Source: Nemertoderma westbladi
Taxonomy: Eukaryota > Xenacoelomorpha > Nemertodermatida > Nemertodermatidae
Direction of reading: 5' to 3'
NCBI GenBank assembly: GCA_032718475.1
Contig: JAUCBJ010001865.1
Coordinates: 17,697-81,696, forward strand
DNA: 64,000 nt
Position 1 is the first letter of the stretch; each line of letters begins with the position of its first letter. This document shows, piece after piece, positions 21,283-29,829 of this stretch. A program made the translations under genes and the position numbers. The notes under the pieces were generated by a model, which had not been told where the DNA came from, made no database searches, and saw only the letters and a program-made list of their open reading frames with translations.

Positions 21283-21920
21283 TTCCACAAGTAACTCCTA
21301 TGTTTGCACCAATTATGACTAAGAAACCTGTTTCGATTGCGGGTAGTAGTGATATTTCTCCTATCCATGGTGCGACGGAACACAGGTTGGTTATTCCGGA
21401 CAAATTCATACCGTCAAGAGCAACGTCGTCGCCTATTTTGAAAGTCAAGGTAAGTAACCCACCGATTACAGATCGTAGTAGTTTGTTGACTGGACCTGCA
21501 CTACTGACGACAAAACAGGTGAGTCCACCTTTGACACCTAAACCGGTTACGCACTACGAATACCCAATGACGTTTCGACCTACAAGGCCAGTTCAGTTTA
21601 CATCGCAATCTACGACTTCGAGGAAGACTTGTGAGCCTACCGAACAACGGAGACCAGTGGATACGCGACCGTTCAACCAGTTTACATCGCAATCTACGAC
21701 TTCGAGGAAGACTTGTGAGCCTACCGAACAACGGAGACCAGTGGACGATGTTCCGAAACAAACATTAGAATTCATACGACGCAACGGACGCGAGCACTTC
21801 GACCACCATATCCAGATGATAGTAGTACTTCGAGCGAATCGGATTACCCGAAACGCGAGGTATTTAGAACAGGGGCGGCCGATGAATATAAACGCGAGCG
21901 TTCAGACAACTCCTTTGTAG
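21273..21920 (+). CDS. BEL element ORF2, linker frame
   Basis: About 215 residues in the frame -1 relative to ORF1. Pro/Thr/Ser-rich, with an 84-bp duplication giving two copies of FTSQSTTSRKTCEPTEQRRP. Natural-looking coding quality ends near 21795 and resumes in the next frame (-1 again), which continues into Gag-Pol. It is likely the middle part of one polyprotein, either by two frame changes or broken by two small indels. No ATG is required in that case. Confidence 0.55.
   Translation: MSMIPQVTPMFAPIMTKKPVSIAGSSDISPIHGATEHRLVIPDKFIPSRATSSPILKVKVSNPPITDRSSLLTGPALLTTKQVSPPLTPKPVTHYEYPMTFRPTRPVQFTSQSTTSRKTCEPTEQRRPVDTRPFNQFTSQSTTSRKTCEPTEQRRPVDDVPKQTLEFIRRNGREHFDHHIQMIVVLRANRITRNARYLEQGRPMNINASVQTTPL
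21595..21746 (+). repeat. 84-bp tandem duplication in ORF2
   Basis: A block of about 68 bp (CAGTTTACATCGCAATCTAC start, CAGTGGA end) occurs at 21595-21662 and 21679-21746. Each copy carries one copy of the dispersed 20-bp motif. The length keeps the frame. Confidence 0.93.
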
Positions 21921-24900
21921 ACAATCCTCCACAGAATACACCAACACAGAAGGCGTTACAACCAACGGACGCAATCAGTACACAACAGTTCGCCGACATC
22001 CTGCGACCAGTTGTTAACAAGTTGGCTCAGATCGAGGAGCGTCTGGAGGAAGTTCAAACCGATAGTTCGAGGAACACTGAATTCGAACACAATAGACACC
22101 CGAAGGAACCACAAAGACCGGTACCTTCAAAACACACATCGTATCAGGGAAAAGCGCCAAGAAGGGAGAACATCAACCAGATTACCAACCAAGGACGCGA
22201 AACTCTGAACGTTGCCGAGGAGATAGCGAAATTCGCAGCTAGACAAGGACTACCGGTGCAACAACCACCTAAGTTTTCCGGTAGCTCAAAACACTGGCAC
22301 ACTTTCGTAGACTATATCGAATCTCAGATCGCCGTGTGCGCTTTTACATCACGGGAGAAGTTTAATTACCTGCTTCAAACATTGTCGGGAGAACCTAAAC
22401 GTTTGGCGGAGACCTTCGTTGGTGTACCGGACGCCTTCGAACTAGCGTACGATCGTTTAACTTCGATCTACGGAGGTACAGTCAGCATGGCCAGGTCAGT
22501 GATAGAGGAACTCTGTAAGGGAGGGGCTATTACTAAACCCGTCGACTTATTGAAACTGGCTGACGAAATAAAGAACGCTATCACTACTTTGAGATCCATT
22601 GGACAACTTGACTACGGGAATACCCCTACAGTCCTATTAAAGATCATAGGACGACTCCACCATCGACTTCGTCGGGAGTGGAGGAAGATTGAATACCAGC
22701 GGGAAGAGCGGGGTGGATTCTTAAAACTGGAAGATGTGTACCTTTTGATATCCAGGGAAGCAGTGGTAGAAACTCGATCCAACTACACTGACCAGCACAT
22801 CGTAGCAGAAGGAATCACCTTGCCATCCTCAAACCGACAAAAACCCCAGACAACATCCACCAAGACGGCCACTTACGCCACATCGACGGAATCACGACAA
22901 TTCTCGGACGGTAGTAGGGTATCTGCGCCCATTGGGATAAAACAGACTAGACAGCAACTCAGTGCAGACTTCAGCGGCTGCCAATACTGCGAGCATTTAG
23001 GCAAGCGGTATATCGGTCACAAGTTGAGAGGTTGTCGACAGTTTCGCGAGTTAAACTCGGAAGAACGACGGCTGCAGATACGGCCATTGGACTCTTGTTG
23101 GCGGTGTACGCGACACGGACACGTCCGCAAAGATTGCCCAAATACCGACACTTGTCCATCCTGTGGACGCAACCATGACGGTCTGCTCCACACAGACAGC
23201 CACACGCCGACAAAACGCTTCGCCAGGGAACACCCGGAAGCAGCAGCGAAATGTAATACGGCCTACAAGAATCAAGAATCGAAAACGACTCCAACTTTCG
23301 TGACACATATTAAGGATTGCTTCTCAGAACAATCCGGATCGTCGGACGAAGAGTCAGAAGACGACGACGTATATTCCGATGGAGACGAACAACCATCGAT
23401 CGCGCTTCTGACGACTGACCAACTAAAGGGATTCAGCGTAATTCCGATTAAGATTACTGGCACAAAAGGGAGCAAGAGAATCTACGCTATCCTGGATTCA
23501 GCCTCATCTCACAGCTACGTGGATGAGCAGATAGCTGATGTAGTGACGGATCTCAGACAAGGTAAGCGCGTCAGTTACACCGTAAGTAGTATGCACGGAC
23601 AACGTGCAATACCAGTGACACGAGTTAAGTTGGACTTAGACACTCTTCTTCCAAAATCGCAACACAGCGAAAAGGAGAGGTCTTTGTTACCCTTTAAGGA
23701 TTTGACTTTTGCGGCCACCAAGGACTTTAGTAACCTACTAGGTCCTGTCCCAGAACAATCCTTGGAGGACCGTAAGTATTTCAGACACCTTGGTGTACCT
23801 GAATGTCCTGTCAATTATAGATCGGTAGCCATGCTGATCGGGACAGACCAATTCAACCTACATCAAGTGTGGGAAACCAGACCATCGGCAGTCGTAGCGG
23901 GAAACGCATACGCCTGTAGAACGCCGATAGGGTGGTATACTCGAGCGCCTGTGCGCACACTGGACATAAGTGACGAGGAAGACGATGTACAAAGTACATG
24001 TAGTTTATTAACTACAAATTCAATTCATTCCTTTTCACACGACGTGGACCATACTACCTTACATACAAAACATGACAGACGTGTAACTAGTATGATAAGT
24101 CACAAGGAGCAGCTAATCCACCAGGTGAGTTTAGAACTTGGGGAGAAGACGAGTCAGCCAGAGATTCCATCGACGACAGATGATAACGCCGGAAGGCTTG
24201 CGAGTCTACCTACACCAATAACCTCAACAATGCCCGTCGATATCGATGATGACGCGTTGAGAAATCATCAAGTGGAACAAGCTGTATTGGACAAAGAATT
24301 AACGGAGAAGACTATCAGGTGGTTAGAACAAGATACAGCTGAACCTGGTAGCTACGAACCATGTATGTCGGAACAGGAGAAACAATCTTTGAAGATCATG
24401 GAAGATACTATCCGCCAGACGAAAGACGGACATTATGAGGTAGGGATGTTATGGCGTAGCCAAAGTCCTAAACTCATAAATAACTATCCACTAGCTTTAA
24501 GACGTTTACACTCGATACGACAACGTCTATTAAAGGACGAGAAAGCCCATCTGCAGTATAACACTCAGATGGAGACGTATTTGTCCAAGGGATACGCTAT
24601 CCGAATGACTAACCCAGAGATAGTAACTGACCAGACATACTACTTGCCACATCATTTCGTGAGACACCCCGACAAACCAGACAAAGTACGTGTAGTCAAT
24701 GACTATGCGGCTCTGTTTGAGGGAATGTCCCTCAATAGCGAGTTGATGGATGGACCAAACATGAATAATTATCTTATGGGGGTGATTATGCGCTTCCGTC
24801 AGCGTCAAGTAGCCTTTACTTGCGACGTCGAAGCTATGTTTCACCAAGTGAGAGCGTTAGAGCAAGACAGAGACAGTTTGAGGTTCCTCTGGTATCCGGA

Positions 24901-27900
24901 AGGAGACTTAAGTCTACCACCGGCGACTTACCAAATGCAAGTTCGCGTTTTCGGTGCCAGAGACAGCCCAAACTGTACAATGTATGCCCTAAAGCAAGCC
25001 GCTAGGGATCAGAAACACCTGTATGACCCAGAGATAATTAAGATTGTGGAACGTGACTTTTACGTCGACGACGGTTTACAGAGTTGCGACACAGTAGAAC
25101 GTGCTACAACAGTAGCACATCAATTACGGGACTGCTTAGCGGGCGGAGGTTTTAACCTCACCAAATTCGCCTCAAACAGTGCCGAATTAGTAGACTCATT
25201 CGGAACGACTGAGCGTGGAGGTGGTGACATAGACCTAGAGTTCGAACCACTACCGACGACCAAGGTGTTGGGGCTCTTTTGGGACCCAAACACGGACAAC
25301 TTTCGAGTGAAGGTAAGACTGGACAGTCAAGAAAACACACTGACAAAGAGATCATGCTTGTCAAAATTGAGCCGATTGTTCGATCCATTAGGATTCATCA
25401 GTCCAATAATACTGCAAGCCCGCATTTATATGCGCAGTATTTGGAAGGATGGACTGACATGGGACGAGCCGATCTCATCAGACCAAGTGGACTTATGGAA
25501 GACCTGGGAGGCAGAATTATCTTCGCTAGAGGATTATTCCATACCCAGAGTCTACTTTCCATTACAAACAACATTTCCTGACAGCTTGGAATTACACTGT
25601 TTTTCCGACGCCAGTGACAACGGTTTTGGTGTGGCAGCGTACTTGCGCAGACAAGTAGACTCAGAAGAATTCGATGTTTCGCTCATTACTTCTAAGGCAA
25701 AAACAATGCCTACTAAGTATATGACGACACCACGAGCTGAGCTACAAGCCGCAACCCTGTCAACCACCATCGTGAACCTTATACAGACGGAACTACAGTC
25801 AAGTTTACAGATATTTTATTGGACTGACGCGATGTTGGTTTTATTTTACATAAACAACGACACACTTGAATTCAAGACATTCGTAGCTAACCGTCGCGCA
25901 GAAATTCTAGACCGTTCAATAAAGGAAGATTGGCGACATTGTCCCGGACCACAAAACCCAGCCGATATTGCGTCGCGAGGAATGATGCCTGAGGAATTCT
26001 GTAAACCGGAGAACAAAGAATTTTGGCAACACGGACCCCAATTCTTGCAGAAATCGACACAAGATTGGCCACCGTTATACGACAGCAAGTCTAACACCAT
26101 CCCTAAAGACGCGGAAATTAAAAAACCAAAAAAGGGGAAGGCAAAGAAAAAGACGACGGCGGCTAAACTCAAGAAAAAACCGAAGGCGAAATGGAAAGAT
26201 ATAACTTCAAAGGTCAAGAACGGAAGACTTGCGAGCCTTTCTACACCAGACATATCGCCAGACATATCGCCAGACGGTCAAACAGACACGTTACTAGACG
26301 GTCAACCAGACGTTTTGCCAGACATGTCACAAAATGTTCTACCAGACACTAGTGACATATTGACAAATAGTAAAGCCGCAGTTTCCCTATTGGAGCGGCC
26401 TTGTATTGACAAACTACCAATTTTGACACACTTGAGCAACCATAAGCACGGTGAAACCTCATGTATTACAGATGTGGGTAGTACCTACGCTAATGTAAAT
26501 ACAGGTGTTACTCTGCGCTCAAGAGACATACCAAACTTGCAACCTATGGTGAGACCCGGGATTAATATCGGCAGAAAATTAAGTTTACCGAAACCCACTG
26601 ACCCCATAGAGTTCAAACCACCATTAACGATCGACTTACAAAGTACTGACAATCAAGGTATGAAGACGAAGAAGGACAAATTACTTGTAGACCCGGACGG
26701 ATCAACAGTCAACAAGGGAATACTTACCGGCGGACCCGTGGGCCCTTCTAGTAAATCAAAACCTTCCAAATTCTTTGACTTACCTGATGACGTCACAAAT
26801 ACTCACGTCGACCGTATTGTAAACTTAACAGACTCTTGGACAAACGCTTGCCGAAAATTAGCGTGGATTGTACGTTTTGTACAATACGTTAAAGGCAAAC
26901 GAGACTTTACACGTCGACTTACATTGACTGAGATTGACAGGTGTGAGATTAAATTAATTCGCCATTACCAACTGCGATATTTCGCGCGCGAATTCACATC
27001 TATAAATCAAGGTCAACCAATCAAGTCGTCACCAATATTGAGTTGGAGTCCGATAATTTATAATGGCTTAATTTGTCATAAATCTCGGCTTCAGAACATT
27101 GACTTTAACACAAACTTTAGATACCCAATAATAATACCACAGCATCACGAACTACAATGTGCAATGATACTGGACGCACATTTACATCTAAAACACGCTG
27201 GAAGACACCACTGTCTTTCCTACTTACGTACAAGATTTGTATTAATTAGACCCAGTAAAGCGTTAAGTTCAGTGACACGTACGTGTATTATTTGTAAAAA
27301 GGTACATTCTAGAATAGGTACCCAAGAAATGAGTGAACTTCCACAAGCACGACTTCAAGCATTCAGACCACCTTTTACAGAGACTGGAATTGATTGCTTT
27401 GGTCCCATACATACGAAACGTGGACGTATACTAGTAAAACGCTGGGGACTGATTTTCACATGTATGTCCAGTAGGGCAGTTCATATTGAACGTGTGATGG
27501 ATCTTTCCACCAACGCGTTTATACTAGCATTGCGGCGATTTATCGCTAGACGCGGACTAGTGAAATGCTTGTACTCAGACCAAGGGATAAACTTTGTTGG
27601 TGCTCGAAATGAGATTGCTAGAGCCTTTAAGAAATTAGATCATGATCAAATCTCAAACGAACTACGTCCTCACAAGATTGTTTGGAAGTTTAATCCTCCA
27701 GATAGTCCATGGAGAGGCGGAGTCTGGGAGAGATTGATTAGATCTATAAAGACAGCCATGGCAAAGGTCATTCCAGTAAACCACATATTGACAGACGACC
27801 AACTGACAACACTGTTTGTTGAAATCGAGGCAATACTAAATACTAGACCAATAGTATTAGTACCCGATGACAAACAATCTCAGTTTGCTTTGACACCGGC

Positions 27901-28069
27901 ACACCTGCTTATGCAGGCACCGACCACATTGACGCCTATTTCTATTCCAATAGAAGGCGATAGCTACGGTAGAAAAGCGTGGAAAATCACGCAACTACTA
28001 GCTAACAAATTCTGGGAAATATGGCAAAACCATTATTTGCCCTCTATTTCTGCCAGAACAAACTGGTAA
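21719..28069 (+). CDS. BEL/Pao Gag-Pol polyprotein
   Basis: Open from just after a TGA at 21716-21718, with no obvious own ATG, so it probably continues from ORF2. Domains in order: DUF1759-type Gag (about 22230-22800), CCHC knuckle CWRCTRHGHVRKDC (near 23097) with a second Cys/His cluster, retropepsin-like LDSASSHSYV (23492-23521; DSA where DSG is usual), RT with CDVEAMFHQV and FYVDDGL (YVDD at 25061-25072), RNase H (SDASDNGFG and ADIASRG), and integrase. A Lys-rich then Asp/Pro-rich insert of about 330 residues sits between RNase H and integrase. Integrase has an HHCC zinc region (27140-27300) and the acidic triad at 27392, 27578 and 27728. A TAA at 28067-28069 cuts off the C-terminal tail. 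Confidence 0.93.
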   Translation, partial: AYRTTETSGRCSETNIRIHTTQRTRALRPPYPDDSSTSSESDYPKREVFRTGAADEYKRERSDNSFVDNPPQNTPTQKALQPTDAISTQQFADILRPVVNKLAQIEERLEEVQTDSSRNTEFEHNRHPKEPQRPVPSKHTSYQGKAPRRENINQITNQGRETLNVAEEIAKFAARQGLPVQQPPKFSGSSKHWHTFVDYIESQIAVCAFTSREKFNYLLQTLSGEPKRLAETFVGVPDAFELAYDRLTSIYGGTVSMARSVIEELCKGGAITKPVDLLKLADEIKNAITTLRSIGQLDYGNTPTVLLKIIGRLHHRLRREWRKIEYQREERGGFLKLEDVYLLISREAVVETRSNYTDQHIVAEGITLPSSNRQKPQTTSTKTATYATSTESRQFSDGSRVSAPIGIKQTRQQLSADFSGCQYCEHLGKRYIGHKLRGCRQFRELNSEERRLQIRPLDSCWRCTRHGHVRKDCPNTDTCPSCGRNHDGLLHTDSHTPTKRFAREHPEAAAKCNTAYKNQESKTTPTFVTHIKDCFSEQSGSSDEESEDDDVYSDGDEQPSIALLTTDQLKGFSVIPIKITGTKGSKRIYAILDSASSHSYVDEQIADVVTDLRQGKRVSYTVSSMHGQRAIPVTRVKLDLDTLLPKSQHSEKERSLLPFKDLTFAATKDFSNLLGPVPEQSLEDRKYFRHLGVPECPVNYRSVAMLIGTDQFNLHQVWETRPSAVVAGNAYACRTPIGWYTRAPVRTLDISDEEDDVQSTCSLLTTNSIHSFSHDVDHTTLHTKHDRRVTSMISHKEQLIHQVSLELGEKTSQPEIPSTTDDNAGRLASLPTPITSTMPVDIDDDALRNHQVEQAVLDKELTEKTIRWLEQDTAEPGSYEPCMSEQEKQSLKIMEDTIRQTKDGHYEVGMLWRSQSPKLINNYPLALRRLHSIRQRLLKDEKAHLQYNTQMETYLSKGYAIRMTNPEIVTDQTYYLPHHFVRHPDKPDKVRVVNDYAALFEGMSLNSELMDGPNMNNYLMGVIMRFRQRQVAFTCDVEAMFHQVRALEQDRDSLRFLWYPEGDLSLPPATYQMQVRVFGARDSPNCTMYALKQAARDQKHLYDPEIIKIVERDFYVDDGLQSCDTVERATTVAHQLRDCLAGGGFNLTKFASNSAELVDSFGTTERGGGDIDLEFEPLPTTKVLGLFWDPNTDNFRVKVRLDSQENTLTKRSCLSKLSRLFDPLGFISPIILQARIYMRSIWKDGLTWDEPISSDQVDLWKTWEAELSSLEDYSIPRVYFPLQTTFPDSLELHCFSDASDNGFGVAAYLRRQVDSEEFDVSLITSKAKTMPTKYMTTPRAELQAATLSTTIVNLIQTELQSSLQIFYWTDAMLVLFYINNDTLEFKTFVANRRAEILDRSIKEDWRHCPGPQNPADIASRGMMPEEFCKPENKEFWQHGPQFLQKSTQDWPPLYDSKSNTIPKDAEIKKPKKGKAKKKTTAAKLKKKPKAKWKDITSKVKNGRLASLSTPDISPDISPDGQTDTLLDGQPDVLPDMSQNVLPDTSDILTNSKAAVSLLERPCIDKLPILTHLSNHKHGETSCITDVGSTYANVNTGVTLRSRDIPNLQPMVRPGINIGRKLSLPKPTDPIEFKPPLTIDLQSTDNQGMKTKKDKLLVDPDGSTVNKGILTGGPVGPSSKSKPSKFFDLPDDVTNTHVDRIVNLTDSWTNACRKLAWIVRFVQYVKGKRDFTRRLTLTEIDRCEIKLIRHYQLRYFAREFTSINQGQPIKSSPILSWSPIIYNGLICHKSRLQNIDFNTNFRYPIIIPQHHELQCAMILDAHLHLKHAGRHHCLSYLRTRFVLIRPSKALSSVTRTCIICKKVHSRIGTQEMSELPQARLQAFRPPFTETGIDCFGPIHTKRGRILVKRWGLIFTCMSSRAVHIERVMDLSTNAFILALRRFIARRGLVKCLYSDQGINFVGARNEIARAFKKLDHDQISNELRPHKIVWKFNPPDSPWRGGVWERLIRSIKTAMAKVIPVNHILTDDQLTTLFVEIEAILNTRPIVLVPDDKQSQFALTPAHLLMQAPTTLTPISIPIEGDSYGRKAWKITQLLANKFWEIWQNHYLPSISARTNW

Positions 28070-28315
28070 AATAACACCCGCGCATTAAAGCCGGGAGATC
28101 ACGTGCTGTTAGCGGAAGTGAATCTAAAAAGACGCTTCTGGATAACAGGTGTAATTTTAGCCACACATCCATCTATGGATGGAGTGACAAGAACTGTAAC
28201 GGTACGGACAATTGACGGTCGTACAGTAGACAGACCGACTCAACGTCTCGTACTTCTTGAAGAGACTCGTAACGAGTCTGGAGACTACAAATCTCCAACT
28301 AATATTAGTAAATAA
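28070..28315 (+). pseudogene. DUF5641-like C-terminal tail of Pol, after in-frame stop
   Basis: The reading frame is the same as Gag-Pol. LKPGDHVLLAEVNLKRRFW and RTVTVRTIDGR match the post-integrase tail typical of BEL elements, which normally follows without a break. Only the TAA at 28067-28069, right after RTNW, separates them. Either this copy carries a recent nonsense mutation or the stop is read through. Confidence 0.8.
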
Positions 28316-28976
28316 TTAGGAGTTTACAAATAGATTTCCACGTACCTGTACACTGTAGTAAGGACAGCGGTAGAATTCCATTGTCTTTATATGTGAACAT
28401 TGAGGGTAGTACCCTTATGTGTCACATAGGAGCGGGATTTGTAGGTATAAGAAATGGAATTCTACTTGGAACTCACAATATTGAGACATTTTCGAAATTT
28501 TAGACAATCCATTTGGATTTGAAAAATTTTTAAAATTTTCTCCAGTGAATAGATTTCAGGGTACAGTCGGGTGGAATTTAAAATTAGAGAAACAAGAGAG
28601 GAAGACTTGCGAGCCTTTCTTAAAATTTTAATTAAATTTTACACGGTCTTGTTTCAATAAGTTACGTCAATAAATAGACTCCCCTATATTTATTACTAAT
28701 TCTTGATTGCTTATTTTCTGATAATAGTTTGGGATCAAAAAGTGAGTATTTTAGACTCACAGCCAGTTTAGCCCAAATTCGTTTTTATTTCGGCAAAAAA
28801 TTTTAGATAAGAAGCAGCGTGTCATTAAAGAAACCCTAGATCTTAGGCTATGGGTAGGAGGTTAGAGCGTTGTCGAGCCCAAAGGGCAGACGAAACTCTC
28901 ACGTCTTCTCACAACTAACTACAAACTCTGTTGTATTCCCTCTAGTAGTAATGATTATGTAACTACACCCCTAATT
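28316..28976 (+). other. Spacer between pol and the downstream ORFs
   Basis: 660 bp, AT-rich, non-coding, with one copy of the dispersed motif at 28600. It may contain a splice acceptor or promoter for the 3' ORFs; none is obvious. Confidence 0.4.
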
Positions 28977-29516
28977 ATGGAGAAAGGGATACAAGGAGAG
29001 CCGAGATGGGGATATGATATCCAAGAGGAGGCAGCAGCGCCATTCGAAAGATTTGGAGCCAAGGACTACACTATATTTGGTATAAAAGAATTATCAGAAA
29101 GTACTGCGAAACTCGCGAGAACTAAATATGACTCAAATGTATTAAAGAGAAGACAAAATGCATTAAACGAAAGAATCGAAAGTTTGCGCAAAACCTTCAA
29201 CGAACTTTACCCGTACGACGCTTTGTGTGATACGGGAGACATTAGCAAAGACCCCGATACTGAAATTAGTCGTTTGTATCATACCATGCAATACCTGAAG
29301 GCGCACGAACCTATGCCCGCGGTAAGAGATGAATTTGATGGAATGCATCTTTACAGACGAACTCGAGGGGACGATAGAGAAACCAAGGAAGCATTTTCAG
29401 TTTATAAACTTTATTATCAATGCGGTTCTTGTATGCGTGAACAACGAAATGCGATTCCGATGCGTTATTCCGATACGATCGCATTTCGTTGTTCACGCAT
29501 ACAAGAACCGCATTGA
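28977..29516 (+). CDS. Extra BEL ORF, N-terminal piece running into a palindrome
   Basis: Begins MEKGIQGEPRWGYDIQEEA. It is charged and helical, and codes for about 160 natural residues ending QRNAI before entering the opposite arm of a 250-bp inverted repeat, where about 19 nonsense residues precede the stop. The segment ETKEAFSVYKLYYQCGS resembles EKKEALSLYRAYKAFEKGE near the start of the next ORF, so the two may be related copies. No known domain was recognised. Confidence 0.5.
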   Translation: MEKGIQGEPRWGYDIQEEAAAPFERFGAKDYTIFGIKELSESTAKLARTKYDSNVLKRRQNALNERIESLRKTFNELYPYDALCDTGDISKDPDTEISRLYHTMQYLKAHEPMPAVRDEFDGMHLYRRTRGDDRETKEAFSVYKLYYQCGSCMREQRNAIPMRYSDTIAFRCSRIQEPH

Positions 29517-29725
29517 TAATAAAGTTTATAAACTGAAAATGCTTCCTTGGTTTCTCTATCGTCCCCTCGAGTTCGTCTGTAAAGATGCATTCCATCAAAT
29601 TCATCTCTTACCGCGGGCATAGGTTCGTGCGCCTTCAGGTATTGCATGGTATGATACAAACGACTAATTTCAGTATCGGGGTCTTTGCTAATGTCTCCCG
29701 TATCACACAAAGCGTCGTACGGGTA
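29207..29725. repeat. Near-perfect 250-bp palindrome
   Basis: The left arm (29207-29455) and right arm (29478-29725) are inverted copies with a 22-bp spacer. Coding sequence of the left arm reads again on the minus strand of the right arm (minus-strand frame 29465-29815), so the palindrome arose by inverted duplication of coding sequence, and it interrupts the post-pol ORF region. Confidence 0.95.
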
Positions 29726-29829
29726 ATAAGGAAAATCCCGAACCGATATTGGCGAGGTGTTCGAACCATCAACAACTACGCTACCAGGAAGGAGGGTATC
29801 CTTTATCGAATCCATATCATTCGTTTGCT

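Noticed and set aside
29330-29604. Two 97-residue frames on opposite strands at 29311-29622
   Set aside because: Mirror images created by the palindrome, antisense to the real coding sequence.
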